Positions 22,801 to 34,404 of a stretch of 64,000 nt of DNA are shown in pieces. The stretch's first letter is position 1; every line of letters starts with the position of its first letter. Source of the stretch: Tetragonia tetragonoides. Taxonomy: Eukaryota; Streptophyta; Magnoliopsida; Caryophyllales; Aizoaceae. The notes below the pieces were generated by a model, which was given only the letters and a program-made list of their open reading frames with translations, had not been told where the DNA came from and did no database searches. A program made the position numbers and the translations under genes. Where the stretch lies: contig CM076153.1 of the NCBI GenBank assembly GCA_038025085.1, forward strand, positions 11,067,501-11,131,500. Reading direction: 5' to 3'.

Positions 22801-25468
22801 CAATCTCGCCGTTGCCCTGTATGATTGAACCGAGATATTTGAAACAATCCTTCTTCGGTACCACCTCCGTTCCAATCTTAATCTCCATATCCGAGGCAAC
22901 CCCATCTCTTGTGAATTTGCCTTCCAAGTACTCGGTCTTTGTCCTACTTAGCTTGAATCCCTTTGACTCTAGTGTATCCCGCCAAAGTTCCAATTTGGCG
23001 TTAACACCTTCTCTAGTCTCGTCTACCAGGACAATGTCGTCGGCAAACAACATACACCAAGGCACATCCCCCTGTATAGTCTTTGTGAGCTCATCCATAA
23101 CGGTTGCGAATAAAAATGGACTCAACGCTGACCCTTGATGTAACCCAATATCTATAGAAAATTGCTCAGTTTCCCCTCCTGTAGTCCTGACCTTAGTCCT
23201 CACTCCTTCATACATATCCTTGATCACTCGGATATAGGCGACTGGAACCCCCTTGGCTTCTAAGCACCTCCACAAGACTTCTTTGGGTACCCTGTCATAC
23301 GCCTTCTCCAAATCAATGAAAACCATGTGCAAGTCCCTCTGTCTCTCTCTGTAATACTCCATAGAACGTCTAATCAGATGAATCGCTTCCGTTGTAGACC
23401 TCCCTGGCATGAAACCGAATTGGTTCTCCGATATTAGCGTACTCTTCCTTAGTCTCTTCTCAATCACTCTCTCCCATAGCTTCATGGTGTGACTGAGTAG
23501 CTTAATGCCTCTATAGTTGTTGCAGCTTTGGATATCTCCTTTGTTCTTGTATAGCGGGATCAATGTGCTGAGTCGCCACTCCTCCGGCATCCTTGCAGAT
23601 TTGAGGATCTCGTTGAAAAGCCTTACTAACCAGAATAGACCTTCTTCCCCCAAACTCTTCCATACCTCTATGGGTATGTCATCTGGTCCTACTGCCTTCC
23701 CACTCTTCATTGTCCGCATGGCCCCTTTGATTTCTTCCTTCGAAACGCGACGACAAAAGCTGTAGTTGCGGTGTTGCTCGGATGTGGTGAGGTCTCCCAA
23801 CGAAATGGCTACATCTCCAACGTTGTTAAAGAGCTCATTGAAGTACCCATGCCACCTCCTCTTGATGTTCACGTCGTCCACAAGAACTCTTCCCGCCTCA
23901 TCCTTAATATCAACACTAAATCCAACCAGTGGAACCACCACAAAATGCAAAGAACAATATTTGTCACCTGTCTCGATTACTTTTTTTTGTTTTTTTTTTT
24001 TGGTAGTCAGGAAAAAAACTACTATTTAAAAAGGCACTTATGCAACTATTCAGAGCCAAAATCCAACTCCCAATCTCAACATCAACCACATTACCCCAGT
24101 GCCTCCAAATAGGCTCCCGCCTAGGCAGAGTAAGGGGGGTCGGTTGTACACAGCCTTACCCTCGTGAGAGTCTCACAGAGAGGCGATTTCCGTTTGACCC
24201 GAGATCCGAAATGCGACAACCATCGGCAAGATCACAATAAATAATAAGTGCCGACAATTTTATGAGCCATTTTGCTTTAGTCCATTATATTCCAAAGCCA
24301 AAAAGTAGTGAAGCTTTTGGCTCCAGTGGAATAACAGGAAAGATTATAACCACCACAAGAATATTGATCCCTTCCCATGACCATCCAAAAACCCGGAGCA
24401 CCACAAAATCATCCTAAATACTCAATTCCATAAGGAACCTGCTAAACCTCTCAATCCCAAACCTCCCTTACCCACCTGTATAAATCATGAAAGTGCTACA
24501 TTGCCAGGGGATTGCATGGATGTCCAAATGCTTGTAGACCCAGAACCATGCACCCAAACACAGTCTCTAAGCAGGAAAATTCGCAAAAACAATAACACAA
24601 GGATGACCTTGCCATTGACAAGCATTGCCACCAAGTCCCACATAAATAAAACTAAAAGTAGGGGACGAAGAACAACAGCTTATAACCGTAGCATAAATAA
24701 AACTAATTCAAGGCTAATGCAGCATATAAAAGCATACTAACACCATATGAACCCCACATACCACCTTCGAAGAGGTACTCGAAAAGTCTTTACAAAACAT
24801 CAAAATTTTGGAATATCAAACACATCAACAAGTGAACAATGTAGGCAAATGATCGAGCAAAGTAAAACAAACACCCTTTCCTGAAGTAATATTCCACACA
24901 CAAACCAATAAACCACCAAAATCACTTAAGCAACGAACAAAAGCATTCAAGTGCATACATAATTCTCACAATCACACCTCCAATATTACCCACAAAGGGT
25001 GAACAAATTCAAGAGACCCTCAAAACCCATAATAAATTGATAATCCCAACTTAAGAATAAGAAAATGGGTTAAACACCTGACACATCTTCACCAATTATT
25101 TCAGACCCATAAACCAATTAAGACGAAAATCGATTTCCTAAGAAGAACCCAAATATTCAAACAGCATAATAAAACATCTCTGATAATTCACACATCAATT
25201 AGCCAAAAAACGGAATAAACAAAACCCAAAACAGCAAATAAACCACGAAAACTCAACAGAAAGCTATAACAAAATATGATAATCAAACAAATTGCTAAGC
25301 ATCTGTTATTTTCACAAAACCCAACTCGAAAAACATAAATATTGAGAGAGAAAGAAAAGGGACCTTGCGTTTGAGGTTGTAACGGTGCCATTCAGATTTG
25401 TAATGAAGCTTTTGGTCAGAATCATCAATGAATTCTTTGTTGCAAGCGTTGCAGGTTAGCCCAGGCAT
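19823..25468 (-). CDS. REIL: REI1-like (REIL/ZNF622) 60S biogenesis factor
   Basis: A cytoplasmic C2H2 zinc-finger factor of late 60S ribosome maturation that replaces nuclear export factors in the family model from yeast Rei1. Proposed exons on the minus strand: 25468-25364, 21649-21071, 20947-20778, 20305-20090, 19982-19823. All are GT-AG and join to 409 aa, near the usual plant length. The start [13 protein letters not shown] is the family N terminus. Zinc fingers: C6, C9, H22, H28; C70, C73, H86, H92; [20 protein letters not shown]; and [11 protein letters not shown]. An acidic segment ([16 protein letters not shown]) lies between fingers 2 and 3. The C terminus carries [20 protein letters not shown] and NVIRNLP, typical of the family. 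Intron 1 is 3.7 kb because of transposon insertion. Confidence 0.95.
21899..23945 (-). mobile_element. 5'-truncated RTE-clade LINE in REIL intron 1
   Basis: The minus strand encodes a reverse transcriptase frame (22274-23950) followed by an untranslated end and a (TTG)n tail at 21902-21923 (CAA repeats on the plus strand), the 3' tail type of plant RTE elements. The endonuclease half is missing, so the copy is 5'-truncated near 23.92-23.95 kb. It lies in intron 1 of the REIL gene in the same orientation. I could not find a clear target-site duplication. Confidence 0.85.
21960..22030 (-). repeat. RTE 3' untranslated end (reference copy)
   Basis: On the plus strand this reads GTCTGGGGAGGTCCAGATG, then ACGCAGTCTTACCCC, then GAGACTGTTTCCGAAAGACC, flanked by the CAA tail. 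It is the best-preserved copy of a module found four more times in the window (8450, 24060, 41210 and 53030). Confidence 0.75.
22274..23950 (-). pseudogene. RTE-type reverse transcriptase fragment
   Basis: The frame is open for 558 codons but lacks the N-terminal APE endonuclease. From the family motif [19 protein letters not shown] it runs through [58 protein letters not shown] and the catalytic FADD (23036-23047 on the plus strand), and ends with the thumb-like [10 protein letters not shown] segment and VEDPR. The first codons ([10 protein letters not shown]) are probably flanking sequence. Because it is intact over this length, the insertion is fairly young or was recently active, but it cannot retrotranspose alone. 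Confidence 0.88.
24060..24205 (-). repeat. Second RTE 3'-end copy in REIL intron 1
   Basis: Carries the same ordered words (CTCCCGCCTAGGCAGAG, GTACACAGCCTTACCC, GAGAGGCGATTTCCGTTTGACCC), preceded by a degenerate CAA-rich stretch. It lies about 110 bp beyond the truncated 5' end of the larger LINE, in the same orientation, so it is a separate and shorter insertion. Confidence 0.65.
24206..25363 (-). other. Remainder of REIL intron 1
   Basis: AT-rich intron sequence between the RTE fragments and the 5' splice site at 25362-25363. No gene or clear element found. Confidence 0.5.
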
Positions 25469-27718
25469 ATTGTGTTACAATTGACGGTGCTTGTTATAGA
25501 GAAGAGAGAGAAAATTGAAATGAGGGGTTTTTGGCGTAGGTTGTGAAAATGCGATATATATTTGGGGCGCGTCTCTAGAGAGAGAAGGAAACTATTATAC
25601 GACGGTTTCACAGACGGTGAATGAAAGACGCTTACGTTTGTGCAACCGTAGATCTCATGTCATACCAATAGAACTCTCGGTTAGTGCTCTACAAGTCAAA
25701 ATTTGTATGCTTAGGTTTCAACATTTTTTTGGCTAACCTTTCACCAAAGGCAACTTTTCTTCTAGAGGATTGGGGATTCTAGGTCAAGTCTTAGTGGTTA
25801 TGAGAGTGTAAGAAGTCCGATTTTGGCGAGAGTGATCTGGGTGGCCGAGTGGATTTATTTGTATATTTTGATTACTCTATATTTTATTTTTGGGATTGTA
25901 GTATTTGTAGGCTTAGAATAAGCTGGGGTGGGGTATTGTATTTATCTTTTAGGGAAGAAAATGTATATTAGGTCTTGCAATCGATTCTAACTCTGTGTTT
26001 TGACCCTCGGAAAAAAAAAATTGAAAGTTTGTTATATATCAATTTATTTAATCATTTATTTTGAAAAAAGAGAGTACTGTAATGTAACATGTATGGTGGG
26101 GCTTTTGTTTATTCGCCTCCCAAATGATGAAAAGATAAGCAAATTGTAACATTTAACAAAAAAAATAAGTAAGGTATTTAAGTTAGGGGGCTACCATGTG
26201 GATGATAAGGACTAACTCACCCTTGCTTTAGCATACGTTTTCAAATAGATGGACAATGACCCCACTTAAGTCATCACTATACTTGTGAAAGGCGAGAGAT
26301 CAGAGAATGCTACATGCAGTCCTTGCTTTTTTGAGAATCAGTGATACCACTTCCACCTTGCACCCATGAAAAGTGAGATCGATTCTCATTACCCGTAATT
26401 TGGAATTCCCTCTTTATCCCTCCAAATTGTGAGTGCTCCTTACAAACATAGAAGAGATATTAAGCTCTTAATAAATAAGTAAAACCTAACCAAGGTTACT
26501 TTAAGAACAATACATTTGCAACTCGTATTGATAGCGCGGGCTAGTGTTGCATTGGAAGTGTGCCAAGAGACTGCATATGTTATTTTAGAACTTTTTTTTT
26601 ATTGCATTAACAAGAAGTGTGCATGTTGTGGAGATAATAGAAGCCTTGCACTTCTTAGAGCAACGAAATAGGCAAGGGATCTTGAGCTGGTACCACTACA
26701 TTTTTGAGATAGAAGAACAGTTAGTTATTCACGTTCTAAATGGAATAAAAGGGAAATTTCTGAATTTGGGTAATAATGTTAAATTGTGTGAGAATTTTGT
26801 GTGTGTGTGTTTTGATGATATGCTAGTTACTCATGGTAGGCGCGCAAAGATTCTCGTAAAGTAGCTCATAGTTTATCAATAACGAGTAAGACCTATGATT
26901 TTGATATTTTCACTGTTTTGGTTGAAGATTTTCATTTATTCATTCGGAATTACATATCGTCAGCTGCCAATTATTAATAATGAATCATCATTATTTAAGA
27001 AAAAAGGTACCACCAAACTGATAAAATTTAGGTAGAGGACATTAAATTTTATTGACTTTGAGTTCTTGCTCAATTACAAATGTAGGAGTAGTTCACTTAT
27101 ACGTATGACTTCACTATTGTAAAAGCATATATTCTTGAGTATAACAAGTCCCTAAAGCCTACTTTTCGCATGTCACCATTAAAGTGTGTATTTAAATTAT
27201 TTTGCAATTCAATACTACTGACCCTACTTCATTGGCGGGAAATGAATAATGTTTGAATTGGAAATGGGAACCAAGTTATTAATTTCCTCATAAGCCTAGT
27301 ATAATGTTCAACGGTAATAAGTCCTTTATACATATTTTTAGTGTTATTTGCATCAAACTAAAGATTAAAATTTAAATAACTCTAATTGAATACGACAATA
27401 GTAACAACATTAAAATGATTTGATACTATCATACTAAGCTGAATTACTGCTGCATGAGCAGATCTCGGCATAACAAAAAGGGATTCAATGCAACCTCCTT
27501 CTTTTTTCCCCTATTTTTGTAGAAGTTGCTTTATTAGCGGTATAATTTATCAAACTCTGTACAAATTTATTATTCTTTATCTTACTACCCCCAGAATTTA
27601 GAGTTTACACCCGATTATTAAACTTTCTATGTACACTACTGACTAATCGGGTAAGTGAAGGAAAAATCCACCTAAATATAAAGATGACCATGTTAAATCA
27701 TATTGTCCACCTCTTTCC
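25469..27718. other. Intergenic between REIL start and the L1-type LINE
   Basis: Next to 25469 lies the REIL leader and promoter, with GA-rich sequence. The rest is AT-rich. A frame at 26619-26864 resembles no family I can name with confidence. I see no gene. Confidence 0.5.
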
Positions 27719-27736
27719 AATAAAGACCTATTGATT
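27719..27736 (+). repeat. Target-site duplication, left copy
   Basis: AATAAAGACCTATTGATT directly precedes the T-rich stretch that is the poly(A) tail of the minus-strand LINE. The partner lies at 34093-34110 with one mismatch (C/T). Confidence 0.88.
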
Positions 27737-27778
27737 TTTTTCTTTTTTTTGGTGCAAAGGAGGGTCAAAGCCCTAGAA

Positions 27779-28591
27779 CTAATTATTAGAGACAATCAAA
27801 CGAGGCCTTGCAACACCTACAAGGTCCTGAAATAAAACATCTTGCATGCCCACAGGCGGGCTTATATAAACCATAACATTATCTAAGCTATTAAAACTAA
27901 GATTTGCAAGCCAATCAGCAGCATAATTAGCTTCTCGGTAGACATGGCGGATACGAACTTCCCACGAGTCATCCACAAGTAGCGTACGACATTGGAGAAT
28001 GAGAAAGTAGTGAGGATTCCACGACTTAAGGTCCTCGCGTAAAGCAAGTAGTACCACTTTAGAATCAACTTCAAGCACTAATTTGGCGATGCCAAGATCT
28101 TTCGCAAGCAGCAGGCCTTTAAGTGCAGCAAACATCTCGGCCTTGACAGAGGAGCAAACTCCACATTTGATGGTAAAAGCTTGAACAAAAGCACCAATGG
28201 AAGACCGAATCAATCCCCCTCCACCCGCAGCACCCGGGTTACCTCGTGACGCCCCATCCGTATTGAGTTTAAACCACCCTTCTGGATGAGTTTTCCAACT
28301 GATATGTGCTTCTTCTCTCTTGCGCTTGCCACCACAAGTGGATTTGGTCTTGATATGCACCACAGTAACATAGTCACTAACGCGATCAGTGATAAAACTG
28401 AGGCGGTCACGGGGTATATCTTGTGGATGGCCAAAAGACCTCGCATTGCGCCATCTCCAAATCCACCAACTAGCTATAGCGAAGGTTGAGGTCCACACTT
28501 TACATGGTCCTGCTAGATTCATGCTAATCCAAGTATCAAGATTAGAGTTAAAGAAAACATCAAAAGGAAATGTGGATCCAAGGAGGCCCAA
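27779..28591 (-). pseudogene. LINE RNase H domain
   Basis: A shifted frame overlapping the RT frame by about 70 bp. It carries the plant LINE RNase H signature: LNTDGASRGNPGAAGGGG (first Asp), a Glu in VKAEMFAALKG, EVDSK, and HVYREANYAADWLANLS near the end. The catalytic Asp/Glu residues are present. The frame change near 28.55 kb removes it from the RT polyprotein. Confidence 0.9.
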
Positions 28592-31500
28592 ATCCCCTTT
28601 GCGCGCGGGCAGTCACGCAGCACATGGAGGCAGGTCTCATCAAGTTCTCCACACTCGGTGCAGGAAGCCGAGGTGGCTAAATTATGTCGCACCATATTCG
28701 AATTGCACAAGAAACTGTCATGGAGGGCAAGCCATAAGAAAACTCTGCATTTTTGTGGAGCCCCGACCTTCCAAACATCACCCCATTTTTTCTGGGATCC
28801 TTCATTGCCCACTTCTTGAATAATCTCAAGGGCCGAGCCAATGCTAAACTGGCCAGAGCTTGTACCACGCCAATAAAATTGGTGGTTGCCGTGGTTGATA
28901 TGTACCGAGTGAGAGGCTATTCTCTCCAGCGAGTCTACAAGTAAGAGATGGACAAATTTTGCCCAGTCCCACCCTATAGGTCCCCAAAGATCAGCTACAG
29001 TGCAGGCTAATAGGTCGTCATCGATAGGTGCAGTAGCCTTCTCGTTGAGAGGCGTATCTTCTGCCCAATTGTGCAGCCAAAACAAAGTGCTAGAGCCATT
29101 TCCAATTGACATTTTAATGCCTTGACGGAGCGTAGGAGCACCATGGACAAGTCCTTTCCACGTGTGCGAGCTATCATGACGCTGCTGGAACATATTGAGA
29201 TCATTACGCCCACCACAGTACTTGTAGCGTACGACTTTGGACCACAGACTTGCAGGCTCGTTGATCACATGCCATCCAAGTTTGGATAAGAACGCGGTGT
29301 TAGTGTCACGCATAGGCCTAACTCCCAAACCACCAAGATCCTTAGCTCGGGTGATCTTGTCCCAGTTGACAAGATGGATAAGCCTTTGCTCGCTAGAGCT
29401 ACCCCAAATAAAATCTCTACACCTGCGATCCACATCATCACAAATAGCCCTTGGGAGGAGAGACGTTTGCATTGCATAATAAGTGAGGCATGAGAGCGCG
29501 GATTGCATCAAGGTGATGCGTCCCGCTAGTGAGAGGTAACGAGCCTGCCACCCAGAGAGCCTAGAATTCACTTTATCAACAATAAATTGGTACGTGTCTC
29601 TAGTAACACGACTGGATAGGGTAGGCATACCCAAATATCGCCCCAAATCCAAAGTGATGGGCATATTCAGTGTTGAGGAAATATCATTAGCTAATTCTTC
29701 ACCCACTGCCTTGGAGAACAAAACACTTGATTTGCCATAGCTGACTTTTTGCCCAGATGCAACACAGAATAAGTTGAGACATTCTTTAATCACCAAGGCT
29801 TGATCAATAGATGCCTCGCCAAAGAGAACTAGGTCGTCGGCGAAGAATAAATGAGTGAGCGCAGGCCCATTAGTACTAGTCTTCATTAGCGTCCATGACC
29901 CAGTATTCATGGCACTATTAATAAGATGTGATAAACGTTCCATACACAGAACGAAAATGTAAGGGGAAAGAGGATCACGTTGTCTAATACCCCGAGTAGG
30001 TGAGAACGCCTCCGTAAGTGACCCATTCCAAGACACCTTCATTGAGCATGAATTAATACATGACATAATAACTTCAACTAAGTTTTGAGGTGGTCGAAGT
30101 TCCATGAGAGTTTCCCGCACAAAGGACCAACGAATGCGGTCATAAGTTTTCTCTAGATCCACTTTAAGAATCATAAGGGGTTTGGATCGCCCTTTGGTTC
30201 TTATGGTATGAAGAATCTCTTGCACAATAACAATATTATCCGATATCTGGCGTCCCGAGACAAAACTTGCTTGGAAGGGAGAAATAACCTTTGGCAAGAT
30301 GACTTTTAGCCGATTAACAATACATTTTGTGATGAGTTTGAAGGCCACATTACAAAGGCTAATAGGTCGAAGTTGCGTGACAACTTGTGGGTTCTCCACT
30401 TTGGGGATCAGGACCAGCATGATGTCATTTAGGCGCTCGGAAAGTGAGGCGCCATTAAGAACGTCTTTTACAAGACTGCAGACGCTAGGCCCAACAATTT
30501 GCCAGTTCTTTTTGAAGAAAATAACTTGGAAACCATCCGGACCCGGCACCTGATACGCTCCCATAGAATCAAGAGCGTTCTTAATTTCCATGTCAGCAAA
30601 GGGCTTTGCAAGCCCATGGAAATCACGATCAGAAATGGCGGGGAAGTAATTACGCGGGAGTAGACCAGGTTGGTATGGTGCCCCGTCATCAGCATAGAGA
30701 CCCTTGAAGAAGTCAACTACCATTGCTTTGAGTTCATTCGCGTCCCAAATCCACTGTCCATCCGTGTTTTGTAGCCCTTCAATCTGATTAATTTTGCGAC
30801 AAACAATAGTGCTAGCATGGTAGTACTTCGTATTACGATCCCCATCATAGAGAAAATCCGCTCTCGATTTTTGCATCCAAAAAACATCAAGTTGCTCAAG
30901 AATAGTGTCTAAGTCATGGCGCAACTTGCGTTCAAGATCAATAAGGTACGCATTAGGGGCAGAAGCTAGGCGCTCTTGGATGCCCTCGAGGCGTGCCCAG
31001 GTTCGTCTTTTGTTGCGAAAGAGGTTACCAAAGACCTCTCGATTCCAATCGCCCAAGTCAATTGCAAGCTTACGGAGAGCTTCAGGTAGAACCAAAGAAT
31101 GACGCCAATGAGTAGAGAGGAAGTCATTAAAGTCATCATGAAGTAACCATGCAGCCTGGAATCTAAAAGGGCGGCCCTCATTAGTGACGGGAGCAAAGCC
31201 AAATGGGCTAATGAGCACTGGGGTGTGATCCGACGTATTTGCTACCAAGTGGCGTACTGAAGCCTCTTCGTAGCGTTCATGCCATTGGAAATTGCAGAGA
31301 GCCCGGTCAAGTCTAGCGCTTGTACGGGTGGCCGGAGAGTTGCCACGGTTCCAGGTGGATCGAGGGCCAGAAAAATTCAATTCGAGAAAACCCATCTCAT
31401 CAACCCATTGATTAAAATTCTGGCAGCGACGCAACATACCTTGGGAGTTTCCAGTACGTTCGTCAAGGGAGCGAGTCTCATTAAAATCCCCAGCCAAAAG

Positions 31501-31608
31501 CCATGGGCGATTATTGAGTGCAACGAACTCGCGTAGTTGAGCCCAAAGTTCCTCACGCCTAGCCGGGTTTGGACTTGCATAGATGGCCGAAAAAATCCAA
31601 GCCCCCAC
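28519..31608 (-). pseudogene. LINE ORF2: endonuclease C-terminal part, RT and zf-RVT
   Basis: The frame is open for 1029 codons. It begins in the endonuclease (LLAGDFNETRS; NTSDHTPVLI), followed by RT motifs VPGPDGFQVIFF, LIPKV, RPISLCNVAFKLITK, DLEKTYDRIRW (Thr where Ala is usual), RQGDPLSP-like RQRDPLSPYIF, and catalytic FADD at 29832-29843. The C-terminal zf-RVT region has WKVGAPQKCRVFLWLALHD and CTECGELDETCLHVLRDCP. It is the longest uninterrupted part of the element. Confidence 0.92.
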
Positions 31609-33157
31609 ATCGGGTCACTTCTACAGTGATATCTTGGGCGTGTAAGGAGATAGGTGTGATAAGAACCTCATTGGTTTTCCAAAAGAGCCAAATACCCCCT
31701 CGAAACCCTTCCGCTTCAACACGAATTTTACCATCATAGTCAATACGTGCACAAACTCGATCAACTTGATCTCCACTTATCCATGTTTCCACAAGTGCCA
31801 AAATTTTGGGTTTGTAGAGTCGGATAAGCTCTTTTAGAGTATGCATAAATTCACAGCTACCCGCACCATGAACGTTCCACACCATGATACTCAGTTGGTG
31901 GAGAGGAGGTAACGAATTTGATTGGTTGTCTAAATTCATTAAACCAACAATTGATGAGAGATTGGCTTGGGAAAACATGCTACTGAGACGATGGCATGCC
32001 GCCTCCATCTCGATGGGCATCGTGATATTGCACATCAAGTCCCGTGGTGGCCTCCCCACTGGGATTGGTTTGAATTCCACAATCATCTTGTGGGCAAGGG
32101 GGGGAGGGGGAGCATTCCCATGAATGGGACTCTCGTGGGAGTTGTCACCACAAGAGTCCATTGGTGTGTTAGTAGTCGTGTCCAAGGGGTAACCACTGAA
32201 CCCTGATACAACGGATCTTGGCTCATGGTTGCGGTGGTTAATGGAGTTCTTGTGGAGGATATGAGGTTGTGATTGGCTGACAAAAGAACCATAGAAGGGT
32301 GGAAGGTTCTCTTTGAGGAGTTGTGTGGAGAAAGGGCTGGTTGAGTGTGGCTGTTTGTTGGCTTGGGAGGATGGCTTATTGGAGGCGTGGTTTGATGGCT
32401 TGAGGGCGGCTTGGGATGGCGTTTTTGTAGCTTGGGTGGGTGAGTTTGAGTTGGGTATGTGAGTAGGGTTGGGATGGTGAGTAGGAGTTTGAATAGGAGT
32501 GGAAGTCTGATTCTGTGTAATCTGTTCCAAGATAGGTTGGAACTGTAGATTACTAAAGTTGGGGACAGCTGTACGTGCTTCCACAAGATTCACGCCATGA
32601 TATAAGGAATTTCCAGATTCTATTTCCTTTACCTGTTCCCTAGGGATTGCAGCATTATGATTAGTTGAATCAGGATCCATCCTTGAATGAAAGTCTATCT
32701 CATCATTGCGGGCAAGTTCCTCGTGACTTTCCATATTATTCTCAATATTGATATCATTAAAAGCAGCGAATCTTGAGCCTGAGGAGTTTCCTGCGGACTG
32801 GGGGTTTGACTTGTTCCGCGCGTGACTCGAGCTCGGGGCGTGATTGGCCGCTCTTTGTGAGGAGCGGCTGTTGGACAACACATGCGGAGCTGGCGACCCA
32901 TTAGGTCTATCCGTGGGAGCTGGGTCCGAATTTTGACCCGGATTCAGAGTTTGTTTTGCTCCGGGTTTGGATGTGTTGCGTCTGGGTGGCTTCTTTGCAA
33001 GCATCCATTCTCCATAGCTTTCCTCGCATTGGGGTTGAGGGTTAGGATAGGCTTTTGTAGGATCTTTGGGAGCAGGAGCAGGGCTATGGTTAAGGTCAAT
33101 AATGGCGTCACTCAAAGTGAGGGGACAGTGCTCCTCATTATTGACCAATTTTTCCAC
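31559..33157 (-). pseudogene. LINE linker and N-terminal endonuclease in one frame
   Basis: After the broken knuckle (EEHCPL) a Pro/Asn/Ser-rich linker of about 400 residues runs without a stop into the APE endonuclease start MVWNVHGAG (near 31885) and ALVETWISGD, which carry the catalytic Asn and Glu. So ORF1 and ORF2 share one frame here. A frame change near 31.6 kb separates this part from the rest of the endonuclease. Confidence 0.8.
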
Positions 33158-34068
33158 ACTTAAAGCAAATTAATTTCAGACCTTCATATTGAACACCCCA
33201 AATTTCGTCACAAAGACGAAATTTGGAGAGTAATGGCTTGGCGAGATCAATTTCCACACTAAGTCTTGTGAATTTGCCTCGCTCTACTGAAGCTGTGTGA
33301 TGATCGACACTCATGACCCGACCTATTTTCTCCCCAATCCGCTTCAAGAAATCCCCATGAAAGTACTCTACACCCAAGTTTGGAATACGAATCCAAGCAG
33401 TCAGAAATCGAATTGGAGCCTCATCTGGGACAAAATCATGGACCCAACGACGCATCGTGAGATAATTATCATTGATTAACCAAGGACCTAGGGTCCATAC
33501 ATGGTGGTAATCCTCCATATTCGAGAAATGAATCACATAGTAATCGCTTCCCACATCAGTAATGGTCATTTGGCCTTTAAGAGCCCATTTTTGAGGGAGT
33601 TTGTTTCGAAGCTGAATGAAGCCAACTCCCTTATCAAACATTTTTATTATGATAGCTTTACGCCATGGGTCACGTAGCTTTTTCTTCTCTTCTCTACTAA
33701 GGAGTATTGTATGGCACATAGGATCTTCATCTCCCTCAGGGGGCAACATATCATCATTTGAGTCACGCATCCTCATCCTCAGGCGACGTGGTTTGGATGG
33801 TGGAGTTTTCGAAAAGTGTGTGTTTGGCTGCTTGGTCACGGTATGATAAGGTGTGGTTTGGAACGCCACTGGTTTGACCGTGGTTGACGTCCCTTGTAGC
33901 TGCTGCGCCGGGAGGTGGTGGGTGGGGGTTGGCTTGATGGTCGTCACCGGTGCGCGAGTCCGGTTCATCATTATTGAAGAGATCAAGTCTTCGGAATTTT
34001 CGCTTGGATCTGGCATGGGTCTCTCGTGCCCTAGGGCGCTCATTTCTCTCTCTAGGATTTTCACTCAT
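33138..34068 (-). pseudogene. LINE ORF1: DUF4283 and zinc-knuckle region
   Basis: An ORF1-type start at 34068 (MSENPRERNERPRARET) is open for 101 codons. The main frame (to 33138) then holds the DUF4283 core (WRKAIIIKMFDKGVGFIQL, PWLINDNYLTMRRW, FLTAWIRIPNLGVEYF) and ends in the knuckle at CFKCGKIG. A frame change falls near 33.8 kb, and another inside the knuckle at about 33.15 kb. Such proteins coat LINE RNA in the known model. Confidence 0.85.
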
Positions 34069-34092
34069 TTTTAGTAGTGTTGCTGTTGGGGT

Positions 34093-34110
34093 AATAAAGA
34101 CTTATTGATT
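34093..34110 (+). repeat. Target-site duplication, right copy
   Basis: AATAAAGACTTATTGATT is the partner of 27719-27736 and marks the 5' end of the minus-strand LINE. Confidence 0.88.
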
Positions 34111-34404
34111 AAGTACATTACAAATTGCAAAGTTTTTTTTTTTCTTAGTGGAGTATAAGTGGAACCCCTCTCTGGCTCTTCCCAACTCAAAACAATTTTT
34201 TGAATTTTTTTTTTAACATGGGGACTACAAAATTACCAAAATAGGCCCATTATTTCCACCTCATCCCACACCACCCCCTTTCTAACGGACCAATTTCGAT
34301 TTCAACCTCTCTTCAAATCTTGAACTTTTTCTCTCTCATCTCGAAACCGTTGCATTCCACAGTTAACATTACAACACTCTTTCATTTTCTCTCTCCTCCC
34401 AAAA
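34111..34404 (+). promoter_or_regulatory. KAKU4 promoter-proximal region and leader
   Basis: Only about 294 bp separate the LINE target duplication from the KAKU4 start codon. The stretch is CT-rich near 34330-34400, as in many plant leaders, with no clear TATA box. The original upstream promoter now lies beyond the 6.4-kb LINE. Confidence 0.5.

Larger units (their letters stand above)
27737..34092 (-). mobile_element. Near-full-length L1-clade LINE
   Basis: This 6.36-kb element is bounded by an 18-bp target duplication (27719-27736 and 34093-34110) and ends in an A-rich tail (T-rich on the plus strand near 27733-27750). In minus-strand order it carries a DUF4283 domain, a zinc knuckle, a proline-rich linker, an APE endonuclease, reverse transcriptase, zf-RVT and RNase H. 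The coding sequence is broken by frame shifts near 33.8, 33.15, 31.6 and 28.55 kb, so this copy is probably not autonomous. The low divergence of the duplication suggests a moderately recent insertion. Its 5' end faces the KAKU4 start, about 310 bp away. Confidence 0.95.

Noticed and set aside
22349..23765. Several plus-strand frames of 60-145 codons
   Set aside because: They are antisense to the RTE reverse transcriptase frame.
26619..26864. 81-codon frame that loosely recalls a retrotransposon gag remnant
   Set aside because: The likeness is too weak and there are no neighbouring retroelement domains or long terminal repeats.
27737..34092. Counting the LINE reading frames as host genes
   Set aside because: Order of domains, A-rich tail and target-site duplication show that they belong to one retrotransposon broken by frame shifts.
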